A stretch of 64,000 nucleotides of DNA from Pseudomonas alcaligenes (GCF_041729615.1 NZ_CP154874.1:2051001-2115000); one strand, 5' to 3'; shown: positions 1 to 8,403, numbered from the stretch's first letter. Notes: a model not told the origin generated them from the letters alone. Numbers and translations: made by a program.

Positions 1-426
1 CAGCAGCGGTGCGGCGACAGCGGCACCGTCGTTGCTGGCGGCCGGAAGCAGGCCGGCCAGGCGCTGGCGCAGGTGTTCGGCATTGAACGGCTTGGCCAGG
101 TAGGCCGCCGGCGCCAGCGGCAGCACGGCGCGCACGCTGCCGGCGTCGACGCGGTTGCTGATCAGGATGTAGGGCATGGCCGGCGTGCGCGGGTGGCGGC
201 GCACCTGGCGCAGCAGCTCGATGCCATCCAGCCCCGGCAGCTCGCCATCGGCGATGATCAGGTCGGGCAGGCGCCGGCGGCAGCGCGCCAGCGCCGCCTC
301 GCCATCGCTGCAATGCTGCACCCGGGCATCGCTGCGAATATCCAGCACCAGCTGGGTGAGCAGATCGGCAGTCCAGGGGTCGGCTTCGGCTATGAGAACT
401 TCCGGTACTGCAGCCGGGGCGGACAT
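1..426 (-). CDS. Response regulator receiver protein, C-terminus cut by the window edge
   Basis: The visible 142 residues form a CheY-like receiver domain. There is an acidic pocket near the N-terminus (LIAEADPW), the likely phospho-acceptor Asp in DLIIADGELPG near residue 60, and the conserved Lys in AYLAKPF. The start is the ATG at 426. The protein runs off the left edge about 20 residues after the receiver domain ends, so its output domain is not visible. It could be a single-domain regulator or carry a DNA-binding, HDOD or diguanylate cyclase output. The partner kinase is not in the window. Confidence 0.75.
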   Translation of the reverse strand, partial: MSAPAAVPEVLIAEADPWTADLLTQLVLDIRSDARVQHCSDGEAALARCRRRLPDLIIADGELPGLDGIELLRQVRRHPRTPAMPYILISNRVDAGSVRAVLPLAPAAYLAKPFNAEHLRQRLAGLLPAASNDGAAVAAPLL

Positions 427-571
427 GGGGACCTCAATGATGGCGAAATAATGGCGTCATGCTTGCGGCGCGCATTCTACCTGCCGCAAGTGTCCAGACC
501 AGTGCCGGCCGACGAAATGCTGGCCGTTGGGTCAGACTATCTAAACGCGTCGTCGCGGCCCGCGCACGGTG

Positions 572-1132
572 TCATTTCGCCGCAGCCAGGCTGGCGCCGA
601 TCAATGCCCGGCTCGCGGTCAGCACCTCTTCCTGGCACTGCGACGTGGCCAGCATGCGCGCCACCACCAGGGCTCCGACGCACTGGGCGAGGATGGCCCA
701 GGCCAGCTGCGGGTCCTCCAGGACCTCGCCCCAGGTCTGTTGCAGGCGCACCAGCCAGTGCTCGGCACGCGCACGCACGGCGAGGTCGGCCCGGGCGATC
801 TCCGCACCCAGGGTGGGGATGGCGCAACCGCTGTCCGGCTGCTCGACATGCGCCATGCTCAGGTAGCTGGAAAGGCAGCGCTGCAGCCGCTCGCGGCCGG
901 CCTCGCCATCACCAAGCCGCTTCAGGCTGTGGCTCAGCTCGCGTTCGACGATCGCGGCGAACAGCTCGTCCTTGGAGGAGAAATGCCCGTAGAAGGCACC
1001 CCCGGTCAGGCCGATGGCCTTCATCAGGCCGTCCACCCCGGTCGCGGAAAAACCGCCGCGCTTGGCCAGTGCGCCGCTGCTGGCCAGCAGCTTGTCGCGG
1101 GTCTGGGCCTTGTGCTCGGCGGAATAGCGCAT
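572..1132 (-). CDS. TetR-family transcriptional repressor
   Basis: A 186-residue protein. The N-terminal TetR_N helix-turn-helix lies at about residues 8-52 (AKRGGFSATGVDGLMKAIG, then GGAFYGHFSSKDELF). The ligand-binding helical part contains a C-x-I-P-T-L-G stretch typical of the TetR_C subfamily that lies next to oxidoreductases. The start at 1132 is preferred over an upstream ATG at 1171, because the longer form would begin inside the operator palindrome. It is divergent from the SDR gene at 1217, and two palindromes lie in the 84-nt gap, so it probably represses both itself and the SDR/isomerase pair. The inducer is unknown, but an electrophile or aromatic compound would suit the target enzymes. 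Confidence 0.85.
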   Translation of the reverse strand: MRYSAEHKAQTRDKLLASSGALAKRGGFSATGVDGLMKAIGLTGGAFYGHFSSKDELFAAIVERELSHSLKRLGDGEAGRERLQRCLSSYLSMAHVEQPDSGCAIPTLGAEIARADLAVRARAEHWLVRLQQTWGEVLEDPQLAWAILAQCVGALVVARMLATSQCQEEVLTASRALIGASLAAAK

Positions 1133-1170
1133 GATGGAACTCCTGCTTGACGGATGTCGAAAGCTTAGCA

Positions 1171-1198
1171 TAACGTCCGTTAACTAAACGATCGTTTA
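1171..1198. promoter_or_regulatory. Twin palindromic operator for the TetR regulator
   Basis: Two palindromes lie side by side: TAACGTCCGTTA (1171-1182, imperfect only at the centre) and the perfect TAAACGATCGTTTA (1185-1198). They share the half-site pattern TAA(A)CG/CG(T)TTA and sit midway between the divergent starts at 1132 and 1217. That is where a TetR repressor would cover both promoters. Binding is inferred from position and symmetry. Confidence 0.75.
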
Positions 1199-1216
1199 TC
1201 AAAAGAGGTGAGCGGC

Positions 1217-1945
1217 ATGAGCGACAAGAAAGTGGTCCTGGTGATCGGCGCGGGCGACGCCACCGGCGGCGCCATCGCCAAGCGCTTCGCCCGCGAGGGC
1301 TATGTCGCCTGCGTGACCCGGCGCAGCGCCGACAAGCTGCAGCCGCTGGTCGACGAGATCCGCGCCGGCGGCGGCGAGGCCCATGGCTTCGCCTCCGACG
1401 CACGCAAGGAAGAGGAGGTCGCCGCGCTGGTCGAGGGCATCGAGCGCGACATCGGCCCGATCGAGGCCTTCGTCTTCAACATCGGCGCCAACGTGCCGTG
1501 CAGCATCCTCGAGGAAACCGCGCGCAAGTACTTCAAGATCTGGGAGATGGCCTGCTTCTCGGCCTTCCTCACCGCTCAGGCGGTGGCGCGGCGCATGGTC
1601 ACCCGCGGGCGCGGCACCATCCTCTTCACCGGCGCCACCGCAGGCCTGCGCGGCGCGGCCAACTTCGCCGCCTTCGCCGGCGCCAAGCACGGCGTGCGCG
1701 CCCTGGCGCAGAGCATGGCGCGCGAGCTGGGGCCGCGGAACATCCACGTCGCCCATGTGGTGGTGGACGGCGCCATCGACACCGCCTTCATCCGCGACAC
1801 TTTCCCCGATATCTACGCGCGCAAGGAGCAGGACGGCATCCTCGACCCGGAGCATATCGCCGACAACTACTGGTTCCTGCATACCCAGCCGCGCGATGCC
1901 TGGACCTTCGAGCTGGATCTGCGGCCCTGGATGGAGCGCTGGTAA
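1217..1945 (+). CDS. SDR-family oxidoreductase with an altered catalytic Tyr
   Basis: A 242-residue Rossmann-fold protein of the short-chain dehydrogenase/reductase family. The nucleotide-binding glycines are in VIGAGDATGGAIA (residues 8-20), followed by the Arg pair CVTRRS that often marks NADP preference, and FNIGAN stands in place of NNAG. The usual active-site Y-x-x-x-K reads F-A-G-A-K, so the catalytic Tyr is Phe; the Ser position is replaced by TGAT. A GAGG Shine-Dalgarno at 1205-1208 fixes the ATG at 1217. The gene is probably co-transcribed with the HCCA-isomerase-like gene 60 nt downstream and controlled by the divergent TetR. The substrate is unknown, and ordinary ketoreductase chemistry is doubtful without the Tyr. 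Confidence 0.85.
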   Translation: MSDKKVVLVIGAGDATGGAIAKRFAREGYVACVTRRSADKLQPLVDEIRAGGGEAHGFASDARKEEEVAALVEGIERDIGPIEAFVFNIGANVPCSILEETARKYFKIWEMACFSAFLTAQAVARRMVTRGRGTILFTGATAGLRGAANFAAFAGAKHGVRALAQSMARELGPRNIHVAHVVVDGAIDTAFIRDTFPDIYARKEQDGILDPEHIADNYWFLHTQPRDAWTFELDLRPWMERW

Positions 1946-2005
1946 CGGCCACTCGCTCAGCCCGACTCCAGGCCGATAACAACAAGCACAATAGAGAGAC
2001 ACTCC

Positions 2006-2602
2006 ATGAGCAAGACCGTCGAGTTCTACTTCGATTTCGGCAGCCCCACCACCTACCTGGCCTGGACCCAGCTGCCCAGGCTTTGCGCCGAGGAAGGCGC
2101 GACCCTGGTTTACAAGCCGATGCTGCTCGGCGGGGTGTTCCAGGCCACCGGCAATGCCTCGCCGGTGACCATCCCGGCCAAGGGCCGCTTCATGCTGCAG
2201 GACCTGGCGCGCTATGCCCGGCGCTACCAGGTGCCGCTGCAGTTCAACCCGCACTTCCCGATCAACACCCTGCCGCTGATGCGTGCCGCGGTGGCCGTGC
2301 AGCAGCGCCTGCCGGAGCGTTTCGAGGCCTTCCTCCAGCTGATCTTCGAGGCCATGTGGGTGCAGGCGCGCAACCTCGGTGACCCGGCCGTGCTGGCCGA
2401 GGTGCTGGCCGCCGGCGGCTTCGATCCTCAGCAGCTGCTGGGGCTGATCGCCGAGCAGGCGATCAAGGACGCGCTCAAGGCCAACACCGACGAGGCGATC
2501 AAGCGCGGCGTGTTCGGTGCGCCGAGCATGTTCGTCGGCAACGAGCTGTTCTTCGGCCAGGACCGCCTGGACTTCGTGCGCGAAGCGCTGCAGGCGGGGT
2601 GA
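2006..2602 (+). CDS. 2-hydroxychromene-2-carboxylate isomerase family protein (DsbA/kappa-GST fold)
   Basis: A 198-residue thioredoxin-fold protein of the HCCA isomerase/kappa-class GST family. It opens with VEFYFDFGSPTTYLAW, the glutathione-binding region with the catalytic Ser. A helical insertion follows, and it ends with GVFGAPSMFVGNELFFGQDRL, the cis-Pro loop and closing strands typical of the family. Known members isomerise hydroxychromene carboxylates in naphthalene breakdown using glutathione, but many homologues sit outside aromatic pathways. Here the gene follows a TetR-controlled SDR and no other aromatic genes are near. A glutathione-dependent detoxification role is as likely. Confidence 0.85.
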   Translation: MSKTVEFYFDFGSPTTYLAWTQLPRLCAEEGATLVYKPMLLGGVFQATGNASPVTIPAKGRFMLQDLARYARRYQVPLQFNPHFPINTLPLMRAAVAVQQRLPERFEAFLQLIFEAMWVQARNLGDPAVLAEVLAAGGFDPQQLLGLIAEQAIKDALKANTDEAIKRGVFGAPSMFVGNELFFGQDRLDFVREALQAG

Positions 2603-2657
2603 GATCTTTCCTCACCCCCGTCCCAGCCCGCGAGGCGCTGCATGCCTGAGCGCCGGT

Positions 2658-2716
2658 GTAGCCCGGATGCAATCCGGGGGCGGTGTTGCCTGCTTCCCGG
2701 ATGGCATCCGGGCTAC
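2658..2716. repeat. REP-like inverted repeat, family 1 (GTAGCCCGGATGC type)
   Basis: An imperfect inverted repeat starts GTAGCCCGGATGCAATCCGGG and ends CCCGGATGGCATCCGGGCTAC, with a short spacer. Related copies occur at 22927-22985 and 24635-24694, and a half copy at 26026-26044. All are intergenic. This looks like a dispersed extragenic palindromic element. Confidence 0.85.
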
Positions 2717-2730
2717 AGCAAGCGGCAGAC

Positions 2731-2757
2731 AAAAAAAGACCCGCCGAAGGGCGGGTC
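2731..2757 (-). terminator. Rho-independent terminator of gabT
   Basis: The stem GACCCGCC/GGCGGGTC (2738-2745 and 2750-2757) is followed on the minus strand by seven T residues (2731-2737). A second GC-rich hairpin, GGCTCCCGC/GCGGGAGCC at about 2832-2852, lies directly after the gabT stop and lacks a T-tract. Confidence 0.85.
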
Positions 2758-2860
2758 ATGAGGGAGACGCCTGGCCTGGTGAGCCACAGGCGAATCGGGC
2801 ATCGCCCCGGCAGGGGCGACACGCAGGATCGAGGCTCCCGCTGCGCGGGAGCCATGACGC

Positions 2861-4138
2861 TTAGGCCAGTTCGTCGAAGCACTCGGCGACGATGGCGATG
2901 CCTTTTTCCAGCTGGGCATCCGGGATGGTGACCGGCATCAGGAAGCGGATGACGTTGTAGTAGGTGCCGCAAGACAGCAGGATCAGGCCCTTCTCGCGCG
3001 CACGGGCAACGATCTTGCCAACCAGCTCGGCGGCCGGCTTGTTGTGATCGCCACCCTCGAACAGCTCGATGGCGACCATCGAACCCAGGCCGCGCACGTC
3101 GCCGATCACCTTGTGCTTGGCGGCGATGGCATTCAGGCCAGCCTTGAGCTTCTCGCCAACGGCCTGCGAACGCTCCAGCAGCTTCTCTTCGTCGAACACC
3201 TTCATCACGGCCAGGGCCGCGGCGCAGGCGATCGGGCTGCCGGCATAGGTGCCGCCCAGGCCGCCCGGGGCGATGCTGTCCATGATCTCGGCCTTGCCGC
3301 ACACGCCGGAGATCGGGAAGCCGCCGCCGACCGATTTGGCGAAGGTGGTCAGGTCCGGCACGATGCCCAGCTGCTCGGTGGCGAAGAAGGTGCCGGTACG
3401 GCCGGCGCCGGTCTGCACTTCGTCGGCGATCAGCAGAATGCCGTGCTGGTCGCACAGGGCGCGCAGGCGCTGCATGAACGGCTTGGAGTTGACGTAGAAG
3501 CCACCCTCGCCCTGCACCGGCTCGATGATGATGGCGGCGATGTCCTGCGGCTGTGCGTCGTTCTTGAAGATGCGCTCGATGCTGGCGATCGACTCGTCTT
3601 CGCTGATGCCGTGCAGCGGGCAGGGTGCCAGGGCGCGGAACACGCCGCCCGGCATCAGGCCCATGCCGGCGGAATAGGGAACCACTTTGCCGGTCAGGCT
3701 CAGGGTCATCATGGTGCGGCCGTGGTAGGCGCCGGTGAAGGCGATCACGCCGGCGCGGCCGGTGGCGGCACGGGCGATCTTCACGGCGTTCTCGACGGCT
3801 TCGGAGCCGGAGGTGACCAGCAGGGTCTTCTTGGCGAAGTCGCCCGGTACGCGCTTGGCGATCTCTTCACACAGGGCGATGTAGGGCTCGTAGGCCAGCA
3901 CCTGGAAGCAGGTATGGGTCAGCTTGGTCAGCTGTTCCTGCACGGCGGCGATCACTTTTGGGTGCAGGTGGCCGGTGTTCAGCACGGCGATACCGCCGGC
4001 GAAGTCGATGTACTCGCGGCCGTCGACGTCCCACACGGTGGCGTTCTCGGCGCGCTCGGCGACGATCGGGTGGATCTGGCTGACGCCACGGGCCACGGCG
4101 GCCTGGCGACGTTGCAGGAGGGATTCGTTCTTGCTCAT
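2861..4138 (-). CDS. gabT: 4-aminobutyrate aminotransferase GabT
   Basis: A 425-residue class-III PLP aminotransferase. It moves the amino group of GABA to 2-oxoglutarate, giving succinate semialdehyde and glutamate in the cytoplasm. Visible motifs are SGSEAVENA for the PLP phosphate, the aromatic stacking segment AYHGRT, LLIADEVQTGAGRTG with the PLP-N1 Asp, and the Schiff-base Lys268 in TTFAKSVGGGFP. The start MSKNES at 4138 gives the usual family length; longer in-frame starts lie in the intergenic spacer. The gene follows gabD by about 200 nt with no clear terminator between them, so they form a gabDT operon. The spu pathway at the far end of the window ends in GABA, its substrate. Confidence 0.95.
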   Translation of the reverse strand: MSKNESLLQRRQAAVARGVSQIHPIVAERAENATVWDVDGREYIDFAGGIAVLNTGHLHPKVIAAVQEQLTKLTHTCFQVLAYEPYIALCEEIAKRVPGDFAKKTLLVTSGSEAVENAVKIARAATGRAGVIAFTGAYHGRTMMTLSLTGKVVPYSAGMGLMPGGVFRALAPCPLHGISEDESIASIERIFKNDAQPQDIAAIIIEPVQGEGGFYVNSKPFMQRLRALCDQHGILLIADEVQTGAGRTGTFFATEQLGIVPDLTTFAKSVGGGFPISGVCGKAEIMDSIAPGGLGGTYAGSPIACAAALAVMKVFDEEKLLERSQAVGEKLKAGLNAIAAKHKVIGDVRGLGSMVAIELFEGGDHNKPAAELVGKIVARAREKGLILLSCGTYYNVIRFLMPVTIPDAQLEKGIAIVAECFDELA

Positions 4139-4340
4139 TGTGGTCCTCATAAGCCGCTTCTGGCGGCTCGTTCCAAGGATGATGACGGGGCGGGCGACGC
4201 TGCAGCTAACGATGATCGAACTGCGGTCTACTCGCTGGCCGTCGGCTGGGTTAGCCGGTGCCACCACCGGAAACGCCGACGCCGGGTGACCACGACTCCT
4301 GCCTGTCACCCGACACCCACGGATTCGTTACCCGGGCGGC

Positions 4341-5792
4341 TTATACGCCGCCGAGGCACATGTATTTGATTTCGAGGTAGTCCTCGATGCCGTACTTGGA
4401 GCCTTCGCGACCCAGGCCGGAGGCTTTCACGCCGCCGAACGGCGCCACCTCGGTGGAGATCAGGCCGGTATTGATGCCGACCATGCCGTACTCCAGGGCC
4501 TCGGCCACGCGGAACACGCGGCCCAGGTCGCGGGCGTAGAAGTAGGAGGCCAGGCCGAACTCGGTATCGTTGGCCAGGCGGATCACCTCGGCCTCGTCCT
4601 TGAAGCGGAACACCGGGGCCAGCGGGCCGAAGGTCTCTTCCTTGGCCACGGCGGCGTTGTTCGGCACGTCGACCAGGATGGTCGGCTCGAAGAAGCTGCC
4701 GCCCAGGGCGTGCGGCTTGCCGCCGAAGGCCAGCTTGGCGCCTTTGCCCAGGGCGTCGGCGATGTGCTCCTCGACCTTGGCCACGGCCTTGCTGTCGATC
4801 AGCGGGCCGGTGGTGGTGCCCTCTTCCAGGCCGTTGCCGATCTTCAGCTTGGCCACGGCGGCCTTCAGCTTGTCGACGAAGGCGTCGTACACGCCGTCCT
4901 GCACATACAGGCGGTTGGCACAGACGCAGGTCTGGCCGTTGTTGCGGTACTTGGAGATCAGCGCGCCTTCCACGGCGGCATCCAGGTCGGCGTCGTCGAA
5001 GACGATGAACGGCGCGTTGCCGCCCAGCTCCAGGGACACCTTCTTGATGTCGTGGGCGCATTCGGCCATCAGCTGGCGACCGATTTCGGTGGAGCCGGTG
5101 AAGGTCAGCTTGCGCACGATCGGGTTGCTGGTCAGCTCGCCGCCGACTTCGCCGGCGCTGCCGGTGACCACGCTGAACACACCGGCCGGGATGCCGGCAC
5201 GCTGCGCCAGTTCGGCCAGGGCCAGGGCGGAATACGGGGTCTGCGAGGCCGGCTTGAGCACCATGGTGCAGCCGGCGGCCAGGGCCGGGCCGGCCTTACG
5301 GGTGATCATCGCCGCCGGGAAGTTCCACGGGGTGATGGCCGCGGTCACGCCGATCGGCTGCTTGATCACGATGATGCGCTTGTCCGGCTGATGGCCGGGG
5401 ATGGTGTCGCCATAGATGCGCTTGGCTTCCTCGGCGAACCACTCGATGAAGGAGGCGGCATAGGCGATCTCGCCCTTGGCCTCGGCCAGCGGCTTGCCCT
5501 GCTCCAGGGTCATCAGGCGGCCCAGGTCGTCCTGGCTGGCCATGATCAGCTCGAACCACTTGCGCAGCTTGCCTGCACGCTCCTTGGCGGTCAGCGCACG
5601 CCAGGCCGGCAGGGCGCGCTCGGCGGCTTCGATGGCGCGACGGGTCTCGGCGCGACCCATCTTCGGCACGCTGCCGAGGATCTCGCCCGTGGCCGGGTTG
5701 TTCACGGCGATGGTCTGGCCGCTGTCGGCGTCCAGCCACTGGCCGTCGATGAAGGCCTGTTGGCGGAACAGCTGGGCGTCTTTCAGTTGCAT
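4341..5792 (-). CDS. gabD: Succinate-semialdehyde dehydrogenase GabD
   Basis: A 483-residue aldehyde dehydrogenase that oxidises succinate semialdehyde to succinate with NAD(P)+. Motifs: TPWNFPAAM, the cofactor segment FTGSTEIG, the general-base Glu255 in VSLELGGNAPF and the catalytic nucleophile Cys289 in NNGQTCVCANR. The double-Cys form at that loop is typical of GabD, whose bacterial members can form a redox switch. The ATG at 5792 has AGGAGA upstream and gives the standard GabD length. It is the first gene of the gabDT operon. Regulation is not obvious from the sequence, although an AraC-family gene lies upstream in the same direction. Confidence 0.95.
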   Translation of the reverse strand: MQLKDAQLFRQQAFIDGQWLDADSGQTIAVNNPATGEILGSVPKMGRAETRRAIEAAERALPAWRALTAKERAGKLRKWFELIMASQDDLGRLMTLEQGKPLAEAKGEIAYAASFIEWFAEEAKRIYGDTIPGHQPDKRIIVIKQPIGVTAAITPWNFPAAMITRKAGPALAAGCTMVLKPASQTPYSALALAELAQRAGIPAGVFSVVTGSAGEVGGELTSNPIVRKLTFTGSTEIGRQLMAECAHDIKKVSLELGGNAPFIVFDDADLDAAVEGALISKYRNNGQTCVCANRLYVQDGVYDAFVDKLKAAVAKLKIGNGLEEGTTTGPLIDSKAVAKVEEHIADALGKGAKLAFGGKPHALGGSFFEPTILVDVPNNAAVAKEETFGPLAPVFRFKDEAEVIRLANDTEFGLASYFYARDLGRVFRVAEALEYGMVGINTGLISTEVAPFGGVKASGLGREGSKYGIEDYLEIKYMCLGGV

Positions 5793-6122
5793 GGCGTTCT
5801 CCTGTACGCGCCACCACGGAGGCAAGGCAGTAAGGGCATAAAGGTAGCCCGCCAAGAGGCGGGCGGGCGTTTGAAATGTCAAACGAATCCTAGGGCCAGC
5901 GTCGACAAAGGGCAAGAGCCTTGTTCGATAAAACCAACAAAATAACCAAAAAGTATGAGGGCCACGCCGCTCCCCGATATTTCCCCGTCAACCTTGCGGC
6001 AGCCATGGCCGGAGTTGGATTGCAGGGTCGCCGCGGGCAGCGCTGCCGGCCGCCCCACGTGTTCGATATAAAGAACGCCCATGTCACAACGGCCTGTAGT
6101 GCCGTTCGCCACACGCTACAGC
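5793..6122. other. Gene-free stretch upstream of gabD
   Basis: These 330 nt hold no credible gene. On the gabD sense strand the leader contains a hairpin GCCCGCC-TCTT-GGCGGGC (about 5847-5863) that lacks a T-tract. Further upstream, 5915-5960 is AT-rich compared with the surroundings and probably holds the gabD promoter. I could not assign -24/-12 or -35/-10 boxes with confidence. Confidence 0.5.
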
Positions 6123-7130
6123 TCAGCCGCGCAGCGAGTCGCGGTACTGGCTGGGGCTCTGCCCGGTCCAGCGCTTGAAGGCGCGGCTGAAGCTGCTGCT
6201 GTCGGCGAAGCCGAGCAGGTAGGCCACTTCGCCGATGGCGCAGTCGGCCTCGGCCAGGTGCTGCAGGGCCAGGTCGCGGCGGGTGTCGGCCAGTACCTGC
6301 TCGTAGCTGCTGCCCTCCTCGCTGAGGTGGCGCTGCAGGCTGCGCAGGCTCAGGTGCAGGCCGTGGGCCAGGGTTTCCGCTGCAGGCTCGCCATTCGGCA
6401 GGCACTGCTCCAGGGCACGGCGCAGGCGGCGCGCCACGGTGTCCGGCTGCAGCGCCTCCAGGCGTTTACGCAGCACCGCCTCGTTGTGGGCGGCCAGCTC
6501 CGGGTTGCCGTCGGCGAGCGGTTGGTCGAGGTCGGCACGGGCGAAGCACAGCATGTCCTCGGCGGCGGCGAAGTGCACCGGCGCGCGAAACACGGCCTGC
6601 CAGGGCCGCGCGTCGGCCGGCGGCGGCCGGCGCAGGTACACGGCCAGCGGTGCATAGTCGCGACCCAGGCGGTTGCGGCAGGTGCGCACATAGATCGCGG
6701 CGAAGGCGTCGATGGCCTCGGATGCCGGCGCCGGCGCCCCCGGCGGCAGGCGGAAATGCAGTTCGCAGACCTCGCCCGCCTCGCGCAGCTCCAGCACCAG
6801 GGCGTCGCTGACCACCTGGTGGTAGCGCACGATGCGCTCGAACACTTCGCGCAGGCTGCCGCTGGCCATCACCGCCAGCCCCAGGGCGTGGAAGGTGGTC
6901 GGCGCGACGTGACGGGAGGTGTGCAGGCCCAGAGTCGGGTCGCCGCTGGCGTCGACCGCCAGCTGCCACAGGCGGGTGGTGGCGTGCAGCGGATAGCGCG
7001 CGTTGGGGTCGTCCATCAGCGCCGGGTCGAGGCCGGCGGCCTGGCACAGGGCGGTGCTGTCCAGGCCGAGGGCATCGAGCTGGCGGCGCAGGGCGCGGGT
7101 CCAGCTGGCCAGGGTGGAGGCTTCAGTCAT
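6123..7130 (-). CDS. AraC-family transcriptional regulator (Arabinose_bd-type N-terminus)
   Basis: A 335-residue regulator of the OruR/ArgR-like AraC group. It has a long N-terminal sensory domain (residues about 15-200, with the family signature GDPTLGLH near residue 60) and a C-terminal pair of helix-turn-helices (about 235-332). The second contains the canonical IGEVAYLLGFADSSSFSRAFKRWTG-type signature, seen here as SSFSRAFKRWTGQSP. The ATG at 7130 is chosen over one 12 nt upstream. The divergent desaturase operon starts at 7265, and AraC-like direct repeats lie between, so that operon is the likely target; the same-strand gabDT genes 330 nt downstream are less likely. The ligand is unknown but may be a fatty acid or lipid, given the target. 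Confidence 0.88.
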   Translation of the reverse strand: MTEASTLASWTRALRRQLDALGLDSTALCQAAGLDPALMDDPNARYPLHATTRLWQLAVDASGDPTLGLHTSRHVAPTTFHALGLAVMASGSLREVFERIVRYHQVVSDALVLELREAGEVCELHFRLPPGAPAPASEAIDAFAAIYVRTCRNRLGRDYAPLAVYLRRPPPADARPWQAVFRAPVHFAAAEDMLCFARADLDQPLADGNPELAAHNEAVLRKRLEALQPDTVARRLRRALEQCLPNGEPAAETLAHGLHLSLRSLQRHLSEEGSSYEQVLADTRRDLALQHLAEADCAIGEVAYLLGFADSSSFSRAFKRWTGQSPSQYRDSLRG

Positions 7131-7135
7131 GCAGC

Positions 7136-7172
7136 TTGGCATTCTCGGTCAACAGGTTGGCGTTGTCGGTCA
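7136..7172 (+). promoter_or_regulatory. AraC-type direct-repeat operator before the desaturase operon
   Basis: Two near-identical 16-mers, TTGGCATTCTCGGTCA (7136-7151) and TTGGCGTTGTCGGTCA (7157-7172), are in direct orientation with a 21-bp period, two helical turns. AraC-family activators bind such direct half-sites next to the -35 region. The repeats begin 6 nt from the regulator start and lie about 93 nt before the desaturase ATG. Confidence 0.75.
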
Positions 7173-7264
7173 GGCGGGGTGGTGCCGACGGGGGCACTCT
7201 AGCCTGGTCGAATCCAACAACAGTCCGCGGTGCCTGGCAGGGCATCGAACAAGAGGATGCGTGC

Positions 7265-8320
7265 ATGACCCCGACTCCTGCAACCCATCAACAACGCTCG
7301 GCGCATATCCGCGCCGTGGTGATGGCCCATGGCGACGAGCTGCGCCGACGCTACCCGATCCTGCAGCACCAGGACGCCCTCGGCGCCGGCATCCTGGCCT
7401 TCGCCCTAGCCGGCATGCTCGGCAGCGCCTGGCTGTATGCCGAGAGCGCCATCGCCTGGTGGGCCTGCCTGCTGGCCAACGCCTTCTTCGCCTCGCTGAC
7501 CCACGAGCTGGAGCACGACCTGATCCACTCCATGTACTTCCGCAAGCAGCGCCTGCCGCACAACCTGATGATGGCGCTGGTCTGGTTGGCGCGGCCGAGC
7601 ACCATCAACCCGTGGATCCGCCGCCACCTGCACCTGAATCACCACAAGGTGTCCGGCACCGAGACCGACATCGAGGAGCGCGCCATCACCAACGGCGAGC
7701 CCTGGGGCGTCGCCCGCCTGCTGATGGTCGGCGACAACGTCATGTCTTCGCTGATCCGCTTCCTGCGCGCCAGGACTTGGGCCCATCGCAAGATGATCGC
7801 TACGCGCACCCTGGTCGGCTACGCGCCACTGGGCCTGCTCAACTGGGGCACCTGGTATGTGTTCCTCGGCTTCCACCTGATCGACTTCGTGGCCTCCGTC
7901 GCTGGCGCGCCGATCGCCTGGTCGGCCACCAGCCTGGCGGTGATGGATGGCGTGACCTTCGCCGTGGTGGTGCTAATCGGCCCCAACGTGCTGCGCACCT
8001 TCTGCCTGCACTTCGTCAGCTCCAACATGCACTACTACGGCGACGTCGAGGCGGGCAACGTGATCCAGCAGACCCAGGTGCTCAACCCCTGGTGGCTGTG
8101 GCCGCTGCAGGCGTTCTGCTTCAATTTCGGCAGCACCCACGGCATCCACCATTTCGTGGTCAAGGAGCCCTTCTACATCCGCCAGCTGACCGCGCCGGTG
8201 GCGCACCGTGTGATGCGCGAGATGGGCGTGCGCTTCAACGACTTCGGCACCTTCGCCCGCGCCAACCGCTGGCAGGCGCAAGAGAAGCCGACCAGCGCCA
8301 CGACCCAACAGGTCGCCTGA
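7265..8320 (+). CDS. Membrane fatty-acid desaturase-family di-iron protein
   Basis: A 351-residue integral membrane protein of the FA_desaturase/alkane-hydroxylase superfamily. Three His clusters for a di-iron centre are visible: HELEHD near residue 80, HLHLNHHK near 120, and HGIHHF near 300. They are separated by hydrophobic segments (about 38-75, 180-215 and 225-250). AGAGGA lies 9 nt before the ATG at 7265, which supports this start. The gene is first in an apparent operon with a flavodoxin-fold reductase and a rubredoxin, which together could pass electrons from NAD(P)H to the di-iron site. The substrate, and whether it desaturates or hydroxylates, cannot be told from sequence. It is only distantly like the DesA homologue at 19049-20233. 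Confidence 0.82.
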   Translation: MTPTPATHQQRSAHIRAVVMAHGDELRRRYPILQHQDALGAGILAFALAGMLGSAWLYAESAIAWWACLLANAFFASLTHELEHDLIHSMYFRKQRLPHNLMMALVWLARPSTINPWIRRHLHLNHHKVSGTETDIEERAITNGEPWGVARLLMVGDNVMSSLIRFLRARTWAHRKMIATRTLVGYAPLGLLNWGTWYVFLGFHLIDFVASVAGAPIAWSATSLAVMDGVTFAVVVLIGPNVLRTFCLHFVSSNMHYYGDVEAGNVIQQTQVLNPWWLWPLQAFCFNFGSTHGIHHFVVKEPFYIRQLTAPVAHRVMREMGVRFNDFGTFARANRWQAQEKPTSATTQQVA

Positions 8321-8334
8321 GCCCTGCTTTTAGT

Positions 8335-8371
8335 CCCCTCTCCCATTCATGGGAGAGGGCCAGGGAGAGGG
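8335..8371. repeat. Short dispersed repeat, family 2 (CCCTCTCCC type)
   Basis: CCCCTCTCCCATTCATGGGAGAGGG forms a hairpin and is followed by a second GGGAGAGGG. Sister copies lie at 24716-24752, 24803-24844, 26071-26118 and 48605-48627, all between genes. Here it lies between the desaturase and reductase genes and may form an mRNA stem-loop. Confidence 0.8.
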
Positions 8372-8403
8372 TTGCTCTCCTATTGCCGCTCCCGGAATTG
8401 CCC

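Noticed and set aside
7265-8320. Calling the desaturase-like gene AlkB alkane hydroxylase
   Set aside because: The His boxes fit the broad superfamily, but the AlkB-specific fourth motif and length (about 370-400) were not clearly seen, so a neutral name was kept.
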